Assembly (NCBI GenBank): GCA_964059195.1
Contig: CAXKWD010000007.1
Span: forward strand, 152,417,269 to 152,481,268
Source of the DNA: Ectobius pallidus
Lineage: Eukaryota; Arthropoda; Insecta; Blattodea; Ectobiidae
Direction: 5' to 3'
Length of the DNA stretch: 64,000 nucleotides
Below the pieces are notes generated by a model that was given only the letters and a program-made list of their open reading frames with translations, did not search any database and was not told the origin of the DNA. Shown here in pieces: positions 34,735 to 46,538 of this stretch. Position numbers and translations under genes: made by a program. Position 1 is the first letter of the stretch, and every line of letters starts with the position of its first letter.

Positions 34735-35060
34735 GATATTTATTTATTTTTATGTATTTATTTAATAATAATAATGAACATTACAGGTAGAAAACCCAAT
34801 TACAATGTTCGTACATTACAATTACAATATCTATAAAAATACTCGTACAATTCATACATACAAAATAATAAAATCGAAAGATACAAAACATAAGAATACA
34901 CAAAAAATAAGAAGACTCAAAAGATAATACACAGCAACTTAATAAAAAGAAAAAGAAATTCCTAGCCACTTCTGGGTTCCAGCAGTTGCCATGTTTCTTC
35001 TCTAAACACTGTACATCATGCCTTTGTGAATAAAAAACATTTAGAATAAGAAAGAAAGAG
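34735..35060 (-). repeat. Retroposon 3' end, minus strand
   Basis: On the minus strand it ends ...ctgtaatgttcattattatt followed by aaataaatacata. The A-rich tail with TAAA-type repeats marks a LINE 3' end. It lies back to back with the plus-strand LINE fragment at 35113. No RT motif is readable in it. Confidence 0.45.
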
Positions 35061-35112
35061 CGAGGAGAATGTTTGGCATGATGCATTAAACCAATATACT
35101 AACTACAATTTA

Positions 35113-35430
35113 TTGTAACTACGTTTAATAATTTTAATTCAATATTACACTCCCACGATACATGCGGAAGAAATAATTTTGTGCTTCCAAAATTCCGATT
35201 GCAAAAATCTCTTGATTCACACATATATATTGGAGTGAAACTGTATAATAAATTACCTTTAGATGTAAGACGAATTGACAATTTGAATTATTTAAAATAC
35301 AGACTTAAAAGTATTATCAATCAAATAAACTTTTTACCGTACAAGAATATTTGGAGACAGATTTTATTTAATGACCAGCTGACGAAACCTATTGCATTGT
35401 ATGCTTAATGGTTAAATAAATAAATAAATA
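35113..35430 (+). pseudogene. Non-LTR reverse transcriptase, C-terminal fragment
   Basis: Reads HSHDTCGRNNFVLPKFRLQK, SLDSHIYIGVKLYNKLPLDV, RRIDNLNYLKYRLKSIINQI and a stop at 35406-35408. This is the 'H..DTR ... S..Y.GvKLYN.LP..I ... LK..Lk..L' tail typical of LINE ORF2 C-termini. A (TAAA)n tail (35413-35430) follows. 5'-truncated; no catalytic core. Confidence 0.75.
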
Positions 35431-35554
35431 ATAATAATTATTATTATATAATAATATTACATAATATAATATAATATATACCGGTAATATTATATAATAT
35501 ATTATATAATATTATATTACTATAATATTATTAACAATATTATATATAATAATA

Positions 35555-35600
<46 letters not shown>
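35431..35600. repeat. AT microsatellite cluster
   Basis: Mixed (ATA)n/(ATAAT)n ending in a (TTA)n of about 40 bp (35561-35600). It probably grew from the LINE tail at 35413. Confidence 0.8.
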
Positions 35601-35601
<1 letters not shown>

Positions 35602-37126
35602 CCACGGAATTAGCGATTATAAGTGAATTCCACGGATAATCCACAAAAGCAGGAAAAGGACAAAATTAGATTTGAAATTGCTTTCGAACAATGTTTACTT
35701 CCTCTGCTCATACTATAGGTAATGTTCTAATCTCTTAACTTTAATCTCTGCATATTTCTCTATCTTCTCATTAATTGTGTTATTACGTTTTGGCTATTAG
35801 GGACGGCTATGCAATTAAAAATTCTATATGTGATACCTGGTCTATTACAGTATTCAACCTTATCATTCGCTATTGTGGGATCGCAGTATAGTAGACGCAA
35901 TTTTATGTTATATAAGTGTCCACTTCATCACGATATTTTCTACATTTTACACATTTTTTAAAGCGATCAAGTGAGTTTAGCCTATAAATAAAGTCTGTTT
36001 ACAACCTGAAGTCTAGATTAGAGTGGATTAGATTTATTTCGTCCGTAAGATCATTACAAAACTGATATTAGTAGTATAAACACATCTGAAATAAAAAAAG
36101 ACTGATATTGGACACGTCATTTAACTGACTTACTAAAAGTCTCATTTACAAATATTGAGTCTACAGAAACTTAAATATAGTCATATTTACAAAGTAGCTA
36201 TGGTTCTCTACTACAAACAGAGTTAACAAATTACATAAATTTAGCAATATATAAATACAGTATATTGTACAACTTTCATTTTTAAAAGCATTTCTAGTGG
36301 AAAGAATAGCTTACTTTCCCGGTTGCTATGGCAATTAATCTCACAATTGAATACTGTCCTGTTAATAGGTGGCGTTAGCTGTGTGCTCATCACATATATT
36401 ATACCAACGAACTTTGCTTTATAGTATATAGTAGAAAAAACACCACTCCTAACCACTAAATGTCATTTGTTAAGAGAAATAAGTAGACTGGACTTCGTTT
36501 ATCCATGTCTTCCATCTTCTCAGATATTGTTCGATCCGCATAATACAGGACCCTTAGCGTAATCAATGAAAATGTATACGCACAAAAAAAAATCAATAAA
36601 TTGCTTAAATTGATGGTGTTAAAATCTAAAAATAAGATAAATTGAACCTTCGTCGTATTTCCCCCAAATCTTCACCTCAAATCTGGTTTGCTTTTATGTT
36701 TCTTAGAAAAATATATTGTGTCACAACATGCAATCGCTTGCTGAGTGCCTTGACATTTTCCTTCTATGCTTCAAGCAGGGAAGCTCTTTCCTGAGAGAAA
36801 TAAAAAAAAAAAATCTCAATCCTGGACACCCCCTAAGGACTCACGACCTTGTCGGGGTCAGAGGTTATCACCATGTGTTCAAACAATCTTTATAGGTTAC
36901 TACATGTAGTCTCCGACCGAGCATTGTTTTATGCACGTTTCAGTAGCCTATATTGCTGATGATGTGTCTAGCTGTATTCTATGTAGGTCATGGCAATTCT
37001 ATGTTCCAGTGTCAATATACACCAGTTCACCAAGACAGCTACTAGAAATTCTATGCTATATCGCTTTCTTCTTTTCTTTCCATTCTCTCTTTTCATTTTT
37101 ATTTTTCCTATCAACCCTAGCATCTA
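35601..37126. other. Intronic AT-rich stretch, no gene seen
   Basis: A small R2-like fragment (ttacttcctctgctca, 35697-35712) is present. Otherwise no element or gene recognised. Confidence 0.4.
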
Positions 37127-37130
37127 GGTG

Positions 37131-37495
37131 GGGTTTTTTCTGGGGTTTTTCCTCACCTTTGAGACAAATGTCGGGTAACTTTAGGCCCTTGTGGTCCCCG
37201 GATATCATCTGGCCGTCATTATCATCTTCATCCCATCCTCGCCTTGTTTGGAGTGAGTGTGTGTGTGAATGGTGTGTCTCGTCCTATGTGTTCGTGTTGT
37301 CTCGGAGGTGGCCCCGGCATTGGGCTGATCACTCATCCGGGGAGGCCCTCCATGTCCTTGTCTGGTCAAAAAAGTATGTCTGTGATCCAAAGATAATCCC
37401 TACAGGTCGCGGCCCTGTAAGGCCCGGGCGGCTTGGGTCGCTTAAATCCTACAAAGGGAGAGGTGAAACTACGGTAAAGAAAGAAAGAAAGAAAA
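37131..37495 (+). repeat. LINE/SINE-type 3' end, family R4, copy 2
   Basis: Same body as 8335-8643 ('atgtcgggtaactttaggcc', 'ggtggccccggcattgggct') with about 50 bp extra near 37366-37418 and a (GAAA)n tail (37477-37495). The long open frame across it (36931-37506) is a chance frame running out of non-repeat sequence. Confidence 0.65.
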
Positions 37496-37710
37496 CCCTA
37501 GCATAGGTACGTACAAAAAGAAAAAGAGCACGAACCTGAAATTTTGAAATGATTGTAACACAGATAGGAGAAGGGCAAAATATAATCCTAAAATACTTAA
37601 GAGAAAGTAGGGCTTGTACTTTTTTGATAGGCATATCGGGAGTAATATGCTTTTTCTATAAGACAATTTAATTTTTCCGTAAATCTATTTAATACATTTA
37701 TTGATTTATA

Positions 37711-38241
37711 CAGGGTGTTAATGAATAACACCGAAATATTTTACCTGTGTATAGAGGGGACATAGACAAGCAACTTTTATTAGGAGATTTTTGCTCTATG
37801 GATTCAATTTTCCCTGTTACAGCATAAAATCTCCTGGGCATGGCCGCCACTGCTTCTAACATTTGAAAAAAAAAATGCAAAACAAAAGAACTTCCTTGTT
37901 AACACTGGAGTAATGATTACATAAACTATTGCAGTGGCTACCAGTTATGTGATTAGTCTGTAAATTTTGCAGATTATGGAAACACTAAATTATGGTATAG
38001 CTGTTGATGAATGATTAAGAATCAGGTTTTTATTGATCACTAAGTCATAAAGTCAAATTAATGAAAATTTTAACCCTGTTTCGCTTCATTATTGACTTAT
38101 GAGCACCAAATTGTAATGACTTTAATGTCCTGTAGCATTCACACTTGACGTCATAGAGCAAAAATCTCCTAGTAAATGTTGCTTGTTTATACCCTCTCTA
38201 TACAGAGGTAAAATATTTCGGTGTTATTCATTAACACTCTG
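37711..38241. mobile_element. Tc1/mariner-type MITE (R3), copy 2
   Basis: Ends cagggtgttaatgaataaca and the inverse of ttcattaacactctg. TA flanks both sides (37709-37710 and 38242-38243). Internal blocks match copy 1 at 20906-21524. 531 bp, no ORF. Confidence 0.85.
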
Positions 38242-38504
38242 TATGTATTGGAAGTTTGTTGTGTAGATTTATCCTTTTATAGTTTGGACTCTTTTCAAAA
38301 ACAGACCGTGCGGCAGTAACGATGTATGTCATATTTTTACTATTCTGAAATACTTCAGTTAAAAAAAAATAATACTTGCTATGAGAAACTTACTAATGTA
38401 CTGACAATGTACTTAGGCCTACTATATCTAATATATTTTCTCTCAACAACAGTGGAGAAAACGCATCAGTTACATTTAATGTAAAAACGTGAGCGAGAAT
38501 AAAG

Positions 38505-39150
38505 ATAGGCTATCGGGAAAGTAGGGCTTTTTATACTTTTTAATAGGCCTGTCGGGAATGTTTGGCTTATATTTTGATAGGCCTATCGGGAAAGTAGGAC
38601 TTATACTTTTTATAGGCCTATCGGGAAAGTAGTGCTTATACTTTTTAATAGGCCTGTCGGGAAAGTATGGCTTGTATTTTGATAGGCCTATTGGGAAAGC
38701 AGGGCTTTTATTTTTTATAGGCCCATCGGGAAAGTAGGGCTTATACTTTTTGATAGGCCTGTCGGGAATGTTTGGCTTATATTTTGATAGGCCTATCGGG
38801 AAAGTATGGCTTATATTTTGTTGATAGGCCTATCGGGAAAGCAGGGCTTTTACTTTTTATAGGCCCATCGGGAATGTAGGGCTTTTACTTTCTATAGGCC
38901 CATCGGGAAAGTAGGGCTTATACTTTTTAATAGGCCTGTCGGGAATGTTTGGCTTATATTTTGATAGGCCTATCGGGAAAGTAGGACTTATACTTTTTAT
39001 AGGCCCATCGGGAAAGTAGGGCTTATACTTTTTAATAGGCCTGTCGGGAAAGTATGGCTTATATTTTGATAGGCCTATCGGGAAAGTAGGACTTATACTT
39101 TTTATAGGCCTTTCGGAAAAGTAGGGCTTATACTTTTTAATAGGCCTATC
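38505..39150 (+). repeat. Minisatellite, about 18 units of 33-40 bp
   Basis: Unit: taggcctatcgggaaagtag followed by ggcttatactttttaa. Eighteen units are countable. A diverged type (tgtcgggaatgtttgg or tgtcgggaaagtatgg) occurs at units 2, 5, 8, 13 and 16, indicating a mainly three-unit higher-order repeat of about 105 bp. A lone unit lies upstream at 37601-37640, before the R3 MITE. Not CRISPR: there are no unique spacers. Confidence 0.9.
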
Positions 39151-40090
39151 ATACTAGGGTATGTTGTCCATGCTTAGGGTAAAGATAGATACTTATGTGA
39201 GTGCATTACCTCAAATTTTAATTGGGTTGTGTATCCTTCGGGGATGCGAAACGAAGCGTGGCAACGACTTTCTCTTCATTTTTACAATCACTTTACACGA
39301 AGAGAATATTTGGCGATTTTCTTGAAACGTTTCTTAAAATGTTTAAATTTCCTACATGAATTCTATAGCCTAAGCATTAGGCCTATGTATAATCTGGGCC
39401 TCCATGGCCTGTATAGGGATCACTTTTTATAATATTATGTGGTAAGCCTATATTATGCAATATAATAAATTATACTAAAGCCAAAACTCTTATTTGGAGA
39501 GAAGAAGTTATGATTCATATAATTTATTTTTCTCTTTTCTTCTGTAGTTCAATTCCACTTGTGTATTAAGGGTCATTTGCATACAACTTGAGTCTTGTAA
39601 CTTGTAGTTAAATTGCGTAGGTGTAAAAATGTTACATGGTTGCTATTCCAGTCGTATTTTTAGTTCTTGCATGTGGACTGCGCAAGAAGGTGACAAGGAA
39701 CAGCCGCAAGGAATTGCAAATGAGGGATCAGACGACCTTGAACTCTAACAACATCAATGAAGTTCTAATAGGAGGCTTTGCAAGTTTCTGGCTCCTTTTA
39801 AAATGCCTGAATGAGTGAAGCCTGTTAGGACTCGTGAGAGGTCGCTTTTGATTGGCTTCAAATGAAAGCACGTAATGATGAGTTAGTTGTTTGAATCTTT
39901 CTAGCTACGAAATGTAAAGAGACCTGAACTAACCAGTGGCGCAACCTTTTGAAAAACATGGGTGAGCTCAAAAATTTAAAACAATATTGATATGACTATA
40001 ATTAAATATAAAACTATTCATGAAAATAATAACAATCACATTTTGTAATTCAGCCGCCAAGAAAGTATTTTAAATTCATATTCCTTAAAG
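39151..40090. other. Intronic sequence, no gene seen
   Basis: Short R2-like segment around 39230-39320 ('ggggatgcgaaacgaagc'). A 60-codon frame at 39636-39818 has no recognised domain. Otherwise nothing supported. Confidence 0.4.
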
Positions 40091-40098
40091 GTTATGAC

Positions 40099-40569
40099 TA
40101 GGGGTCAGATTTCTGTGACCTAAAAAATAGGATATATGCATGCATTTGACATAAAAAAAAACATTAAAATATGAACAGTAAAATTTAAAATATGACTTTA
40201 CCACTTACACATAGTGTATATTTTTTACAAGTTTCATTACAATTCATTTTATTAAAATATAATGTTAGTTATTTAAAATATCTGTATATTCTAAAAAAGT
40301 ATCATTATAATGCAAAATTTACAAAATATGATATGAAACTTCAAAATTTCTTTAATATGTACACAAATATGTAAAAAAAAAATAACCTAAATATGCATAG
40401 TCATACTAAATATGCTACAATAGTTGAAAATTTCCTAAATATGCAGTTATATGCACAATAAAAGCCGTTCCATTTTCACCAGGATGCTTGGAATCTGGTT
40501 TAAATTAGTCGGAAACCTGAAATAATGCAAAGGGGGAAAATATGACATGTCATAGATATCCGCCCCCTA
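40099..40569 (-). mobile_element. hAT-type MITE, 471 bp, copy 1, exact 8-bp TSD
   Basis: Perfect gttatgac on both sides (40091-40098 and 40570-40577). TIR taggggtcagatttctgtga at the left and tagggggcggatatctatga as the inverse of the right. Copy 2 at 56014-56484 has the same length in the opposite orientation. No transposase; AT-rich interior. Confidence 0.9.
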
Positions 40570-41292
40570 GTTATGACATTAAAAACACTTTTTTTTCTTA
40601 ATTTTGGGTTTTAGATAAATGCTAAAATATAAAAATAAAATAAAATCTCACGTGGGCCCACTATTATGTAGCACGGTGTGTTGCAAAATAGGCCTAGGCC
40701 TATATGTTTCTCTTGACTGGAGCTCACCCAAACAGTTCATCACAGGATCATTTTCTTCTTCTTTCCTTAGACCAATATCCTGTTGTCCCAATTTACACAG
40801 TCTTTTTCGTGGACGATCCAAGCTTTTTCTTTCCTCTCGTTTATTGTCCTTTGCTGGTTTAACCAATCATTCTTAGTTCTACTGTCCGTTCCGCTCTCTC
40901 TCTCTCTTCTTTTTAACCTGACGCCTGTGTTTTCTACTCCACCCTTTTGTCTTATATTCCTTGCCTTGTCCATTAAATTTCCTTCCTGGATTTGTCTTAA
41001 TCACAAGCATTACTTACATTCTAACTTTTCCGCACTCTCCTCTGAACGAAAAGAAAGTTTTTAGTCTTTTGAAAGCGTAAAAAGATAATTCAGCGGTTGC
41101 TATGGGATCTGTATTGGCAGACTAAAAAGTAAAATTTTAATGAATTGGGGAACGATTTCATACGGCCATGAGTGAACTGGAACAAGAGAAGATCGTAATA
41201 TAGGCGTCAAGAACAGCATGATTTTCGCTTTACAGCGATTCAACAACCAAACACTATTTTTAGTAGTAGCAATAAATAACCATGATAATAAT

Positions 41293-41930
41293 CAGGGCCC
41301 GGATTCTAATGACATGTCATCTTTTTATTGATGCTGCATAGACATTGCCAACTTGTGGATAAATCCTAATCATGGCCTCTAGATTATAAAAATGCATTTT
41401 TATTAGGTCATTTTTTGTCATTTAATGCAATTTTATTTTTTTAGGGCATTTATTTCAATTTTAGGTCATTATTTGATCATTTTCGTCATTTGCTTCCTTA
41501 TTTAGCCATTTTCATGTATTTACATTGAGTGTATTAACATTTTTTCGTCGCTAGCGGTGCTGTCTTTAAAGTGTTGTTTGTTTAATGCAAGAAGGAAAAA
41601 TTCGGCGTTAAAATGTTGACATGTCTCAGTCGGAAGTGAGAATCAAAGAAACGCCAAAATTTTGTATTATATTACTATTGTTATTAGACTGACTTGGCAC
41701 CAGATCTGCCATCTGCTTGGATTTGAGAGTGCAAACTACTGTTTACCCTCAATAAACAACAATATAATTCGGCAGACCACAAAAGGATGTGCCGAATTTT
41801 GAATGTTTTATAAATAAAATATCAGTTTTTAGGTAATTTGTTATAATTATTAAGTCATTTTTTTTTTAATTTAGGGTCATTTTATAGGTCATTTTTCAAA
41901 CAATTTTAGGTCATCAGAATCCGGGCCCTG
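41293..41930. mobile_element. hAT-type MITE, 638 bp, 8-bp TSD
   Basis: TIR cagggcccggattcta at the left and cagggcccggattctg as the inverse of the right. Flanked by ataataat (41285-41292 and 41931-41938); the TSD is low-complexity but exact. The interior has repeated 'ttaggtcatt' motifs. A truncated copy is at 28322-28781. No transposase. Confidence 0.9.
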
Positions 41931-42359
41931 ATAATAATACACGGAAAGTTATTGGGTGGGCTTGAGTTCCAAGGTCCCATATAAGTTGGCGCCACTGGAA
42001 CTAATCACATTGCTATTAAAGAATCGTTGCTATATTACTACTTAACGAATTTATTTTCGTAGGCTTGTTGTGAAACAAGGAAAAGTGAAAATTTCTATAG
42101 GACTAAGCCAGCTCTTAGTGTCGTACACTATTTCTCACGTGATCTGATTTTCCTGTGACCCCTGCGGTGTGACACAGTGATTCTAATTGGAGGTTTCAAT
42201 ACCTATACTAATTTTGTAACGCTTATTTACCATGGGAAAGATAGAGGAACACCCATCGCCTCACAAATCCTCCCAGGAAACTAAGGTATTACTTGGACAT
42301 GAAACGACCTGTAAATTTTGTCCAGAGGCTCTAATTTAGGCTTGGGGTTCTTTTGCAAT

Positions 42360-42903
42360 CTAAGACACGGGTCCCCAGCATAAGTATCTCCCCGAGGGCT
42401 CCATGCCCAGGTTTTTACGTCCTGAAAATTTTTTACATATATTTTTATACCACTTACTGTTTGCATTAAATATATCTATATTGTCCATTTTGTGCAATTG
42501 GTTGTATAGACGGAGCACATTATAAAGAGGAGAATTATTATGGGAGTCAGTGTTTGATTTTGCAATGAAAAAAATATTATGCATTTTATAAGATCTATAA
42601 CATGTAACATAAAAATATATTTCTTCCAGAATATTAATATCATCTATTTCGTTATTAAGTAATTTGTATAAAAACAACAATGCATGAATATTTCGTCTGT
42701 GTGATAATTCAGGGATATTGAAATACTGTAACATAGTTGAATATGATTCAAATTTAGGGTAATAGTTAAACTGTTTACAATACGTATATTTTAGGAATTT
42801 ATGTTGAATGGACTCTATTAATTTACTGTATTTAATGGTAGTAGGATTCCAAATTAATGAGCTATATTCTAATTTTTGCCTGACAATGGCTCTATATAGT
42901 CTA
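42360..42903 (-). pseudogene. Non-LTR reverse transcriptase, C-terminal fragment
   Basis: Minus strand reads YRAIVRQKLEYSSLIWNPTT, IKYSKLIESIQHKFLKYTY, ...LQYFNIPELSHRRNIHALLF and LYKLLNNEIDDINILEEI. 'R..LEYss.iWNP', 'le.iQ.kFL', 'L..L..RR...d..fLyKLlN..id' is the characteristic region after the RT catalytic core of arthropod LINEs (Jockey/CR1/R1-like). No catalytic residues remain; it decays after about 42420. 5'-truncated dead copy. Confidence 0.8.
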
Positions 42904-42970
42904 TTCTATACCGTCTATTGCGTAACACATAATTTCACAAACAGACAAATGCCAAAACTGCTTCGCTATG

Positions 42971-43393
42971 CCCGGTTTCTATAAACTCGCGAAATGCCTA
43001 TGGGTAAATTATCCAAAGGACAGAATTTACACAAGAATAACACCATACAAACACAAATAATTTAAAGGTAACAATCACATACACTTGTGGCGTGTTTCTA
43101 GATAAATGTCATCTGGGTAAATATGAAAATGACAGAAAAAATGTTCCTACAAACTTGGGCTAGATCTTTCCAAGGGTAAATCGTCGGTTTAATTTATCCT
43201 TTCATGGATGGCTGGATAAAATTTAACCTCTTGTTGGATCAAAAATCATTTTAACAATGAGAATCAAAGCCTTCTGAATTAAATTAACTGTACAACTCCA
43301 AGGCCTTCCTCATGATATCATTGTGGGTGATTAATTTTCCCATGGATAATTTACCCATAGGCCTAGATATTTCACGAGTTTATAGAAACCGGG
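42971..43393. mobile_element. TIR element (423 bp)
   Basis: Long inverted ends: cccggtttctataaactcgc at the left and the inverse of gagtttatagaaaccggg at the right, continuing through 'gcctatgggtaaattatcc / ggataatttacccataggc'. TSD not clear. No ORF. Superfamily undetermined. Confidence 0.75.
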
Positions 43394-43852
43394 TGGTCAA
43401 TTAAAATGTTTAGTAGTAGGCCTATTCCCAGAACTGCAGAAGTTAAAAAGTTTCAGGAAAGTCGAAATTTATTGCAGCTTTTAATGGCGTTTCTCTGATA
43501 GAGGTAGTAAGTTGCTCAGTTATAGATGCAATGCCATAAAATTGAGTCTTTAAGTGCTAGGTGTGAAATGCTTGCTTTGTTTCGTGGGTTTCCATTGTTC
43601 TGCGTAGTAATTTGTAACTAGAACTACTTCCCAGAACAAAAGCATATTTCTTCCCCCAGTGTTCAGTTGTTTCGTTTTTACTGACATTTATGAGCATCGG
43701 AATATTAAACAGTTCCAAGATTTCATTCTCTTTCTTTTCCCCTGCTTCATTTCTTCTTCGTTCTCGAGGGCTGGCATAATTCAGGAATGAAAAATCAGGA
43801 CATAATTCACCAAATCAATTATCTATTTTAATCACCGCCGTCTCGAGAATTA

Positions 43853-44294
43853 CACTGCCTGTCCTATGCTTTATTTTAACATGGAGTTCAGAGTATTGTT
43901 AAATTGCCTAATTTATCCAGTAGAGGCGACACAGTTCACACCCAGATTGCAGCAATCACTAATCAAAATAAGCATTAAACAGACACAGATACTTGTGTTA
44001 TTTGTTTAGAACGTAATATTATTCCAGTATATGACACTTACCTTGAAATGGAATTTTGGAGCAATAATTAAAATAAATGTAAATTAATTAGACGCATTGA
44101 TAGACTATATTATGAGCACCGCCGTCTCGAGGAGTAATACAGTTTAGAAGGCAGTGATTATGACACGGCGGTGACAGCACTACATAATCAACAATGTCGT
44201 AGCAAAAAAACAAGAAGCAGTCTGGGTGTGTGAAAGGTGCTGCCATCTGTAATGTCGCCGAGTACGCAAAATTAGCCGTATAGGACAGGCAGTG
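43853..44294. mobile_element. TIR element (442 bp), TA-flanked
   Basis: Ends cactgcctgtcctat and ataggacaggcagtg are exact inverses, flanked by TA (43851-43852 and 44295-44296). No ORF. The interior (44113-44165) contains a copy of the flanking sequence (caccgccgtctcgag ... aatacagtttagaaggcagt), which is unusual. Confidence 0.75.
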
Positions 44295-44483
44295 TATACA
44301 CGATTAATACAGTTTAGAAGGCAGTGATTTTAATACTATATCCTGAAATTATTTTGATATTTGATTCAGTAGGCATATTAGAATATTTTCATTGCAAGCA
44401 TTCATTAGATTTAGTGTCTTTTGAACTCCTTTCTTAACTTCCTTTAAAAAATACATTATATTGTGCCGTTGACCTCGATCAAA

Positions 44484-44967
44484 CAGGTAAACTGATTTAA
44501 CAAAGTGCAAGAATGCTTTTGTTTAATCAGTGATACTTGCAATTGTGATGTGCAGAAAATAAGTTATTTTTATTATCGATTTCCGAGTTAAGTTCCAGGT
44601 CGATTCATTAATCAGGAATTACAGAAGAGCAAAGGTCTAGTTTGATAAGCATATGTGAAGGAATATGTGGGTAGTGTTATTTGTCAACTTCCAAAGCCGT
44701 ATATGAGCACTGTAAAACAATATGTTGTCATCAGAACTGATTTGCATTTGATAAATTCTTTCTAATATATTACCATAAAATAGGCACTAAATTGGGCATT
44801 ACTCCGGTACCGGTCAACCGATTTGGTCCAAAATCAATAGGTTTTTCCCCATGGACGTTATAAATTCGTATACCAAGTGTCATGAAAATCTGATAAAGCA
44901 TATTTGAGTTACCGCATGGACAGACATTTCACGCGATCTCATAAAGTACCATTCTAGCAGTTAATAA
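44484..44967 (-). repeat. R1-family repeat
   Basis: Minus-strand copy from caggtaaactgatttaacaa to ttctagcagttaataa with all core blocks; somewhat shortened near the 5' end. Confidence 0.75.
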
Positions 44968-45067
44968 CTGATACCATCAGCTCAGCAACCTTTATTTTGT
45001 GCCTAGGCCTTTCGATACTTCATCTTCAGGGCTTCTTGCTACGCAGATGTAGATGTAATATTTAAAC

Positions 45068-45509
45068 TAGGGATGGGTCCTCGATACTTTCGATACCTCA
45101 ATACTCTCGATACTTGCATGGTATCGGCATTGAACGATGCTTCAGAAAACTCGCTCGATACTTTTTCGATACTTTTGTAATTCTTCAATTCTGCAAGTAA
45201 GTGAGAATGCTAGTATTTTTTAAACAAAAACTTGTAAGTGGACTGTTTAAAAAACTAATTTTAGTTTTAATGTAGAGTTTAAAAATAATTATAGGCTACT
45301 GATGATATTAAATTTTGTCTTATTAAATACGGACACTTAATTTAGGTGGTATTACACAGTTCTCTCAACTTTTAATTTTTAATGTACCTATTTATTGAAA
45401 CTGGAAATGTTGAAGGTATAGAGTATCGAAGTATCGAGTATCGAGGAAAAAATCATGTATCGGTATCGAGTATCGAGTATCGAGAAAATCTGGTATCGAC
45501 ACATCCCTA
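45068..45509. mobile_element. hAT-type MITE, 442 bp, exact 8-bp TSD
   Basis: Perfect atttaaac on both sides (45060-45067 and 45510-45517). Ends tagggatgggtcctcgatac and gtatcgacacatcccta are inverted. Subterminal arrays of 'tcgatac/gtatcga' in both halves. No transposase. Confidence 0.9.
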
Positions 45510-45854
45510 ATTTAAACATTAGTACTTCTAATTCTATCGTGTGATAAAACAAACATCTTCAAACAGTTTTGCCATTTGCCTATGGTAGATGACGCACCGG
45601 TCGGATGGTAGGCCAACTCCCTCCAGGAATGTAAAGCTACGGATTACATTTAATTAAAACAATATTTAGCACGTGTTACATAAATTTTTGGTATTTAAAT
45701 GTTCCCGTAATTGCATAAAGTAGGTATAGGCTACATTCCTCTTTTAAGATCAATTTACTGTAGAACTTCCATATTTCGTATTCTACTTGTGCCATAGGTA
45801 GGAGAGGAAGTGTTGTGTTCGACGCCGAAATTCGAAACTGAGTTAACATATATA

Positions 45855-46538
45855 CGAGGGATGTTCTGAAAGTAAGTTTCGTCATTTCTTTTTCAGATGG
45901 AAACTTTATTACCAAAACAAATACACCATGCAATCATGAAATATACCCCTTGCACTATTTTTCAACATAGTCTCCACCGACATTGAGACATTTGTCATAG
46001 CTTGCAATCAGTTTCAAGAAACCACTCTGGTAAAACTCGGTGCCCTGCTATGCAAGGAATTGTCGCACAGCCTTCTCCACCTCAGCATTGTTTTGGAAGT
46101 GACGTCCCGAGAGTGCGGCTTTCATTGCATGGAACAGGTGCCTTCCTTCACTGAACATGCAACACCAGCGACCAACAATTTGATGAGACATGACCTCTTC
46201 ACCATACACAGTCTGTAGGCGTCCATGGATGATGGACACACTAGTCCTACATGCCCATTCATACCGGATAACAGCATGTACTTCCATTGTCGACCACGTT
46301 TTCAGTACACGTCCATCTGCCATCGTGATTTGTACTCAAATAACCTCGGGCACGCCAGTCTACTGCTACTCTCTCTTCTTCGGGACTCTACTCATGCATC
46401 GTTTCTCCTCTGCTGACGCTCTTTCCGTCGTTGAACCAGCAATAGGTGTCGATTCTTATGGCAGTTGTTTGCTTAATCTGCTTTACCATCTTCACTTTTA
46501 AAAAAAAACGACGAAACTTACTTTTGGAACATCCCTCG
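45855..46538 (-). mobile_element. Internally deleted mariner element (684 bp)
   Basis: TIR cgagggatgttctgaaagta at the left and cgagggatgttccaaaagta as the inverse of the right, followed in both by agtttcgtc-type sequence. TA at 45853-45854 and 46539-46540. A complete mariner is about 1.3 kb; this copy has lost the central half, including the catalytic core. It could only move if a transposase is supplied in trans. Confidence 0.9.
45955..46323 (-). pseudogene. mariner transposase (SETMAR-type), deleted
   Basis: N-terminal part: MADGRVLKTWSTMEVHAVIR, YEWACRTSVSIIHGRLQTVY, GEEVMSHQIVGRWCCMFSEG (DNA-binding HTH region), then a direct jump to HLFHAMKAALSGRHFQNNAE, the C-terminal end of the family, followed by EVEKAVRQFLA, a TAG (46048-46050), QGTEFYQSGFLKLIASYDKC and GGDYVEK then stop (45955-45957). 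Family members are about 340 aa with a DD34D catalytic triad. All catalytic Asp residues lie in the deleted centre. One in-frame nonsense codon also breaks the C-terminus. The open frame on the opposite strand is a shadow. Confidence 0.9.

Noticed and set aside
36931..37506. 191-codon frame
   Set aside because: The C-terminal half is R4 repeat sequence ending in (GAAA)n and the N-terminal half is non-conserved AT-rich DNA. A chance frame.
40648..41064. Overlapping frames, the minus-strand one with an Arg/Lys-rich 'RPRKRL' segment
   Set aside because: Superficially like a LINE tail, but the diagnostic motifs (GRPxxRW, A-DR-W) are absent; not enough to support a call.
46190..46501. 103-codon plus-strand frame
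   Set aside because: Antisense to the mariner transposase remnant and its TIR.
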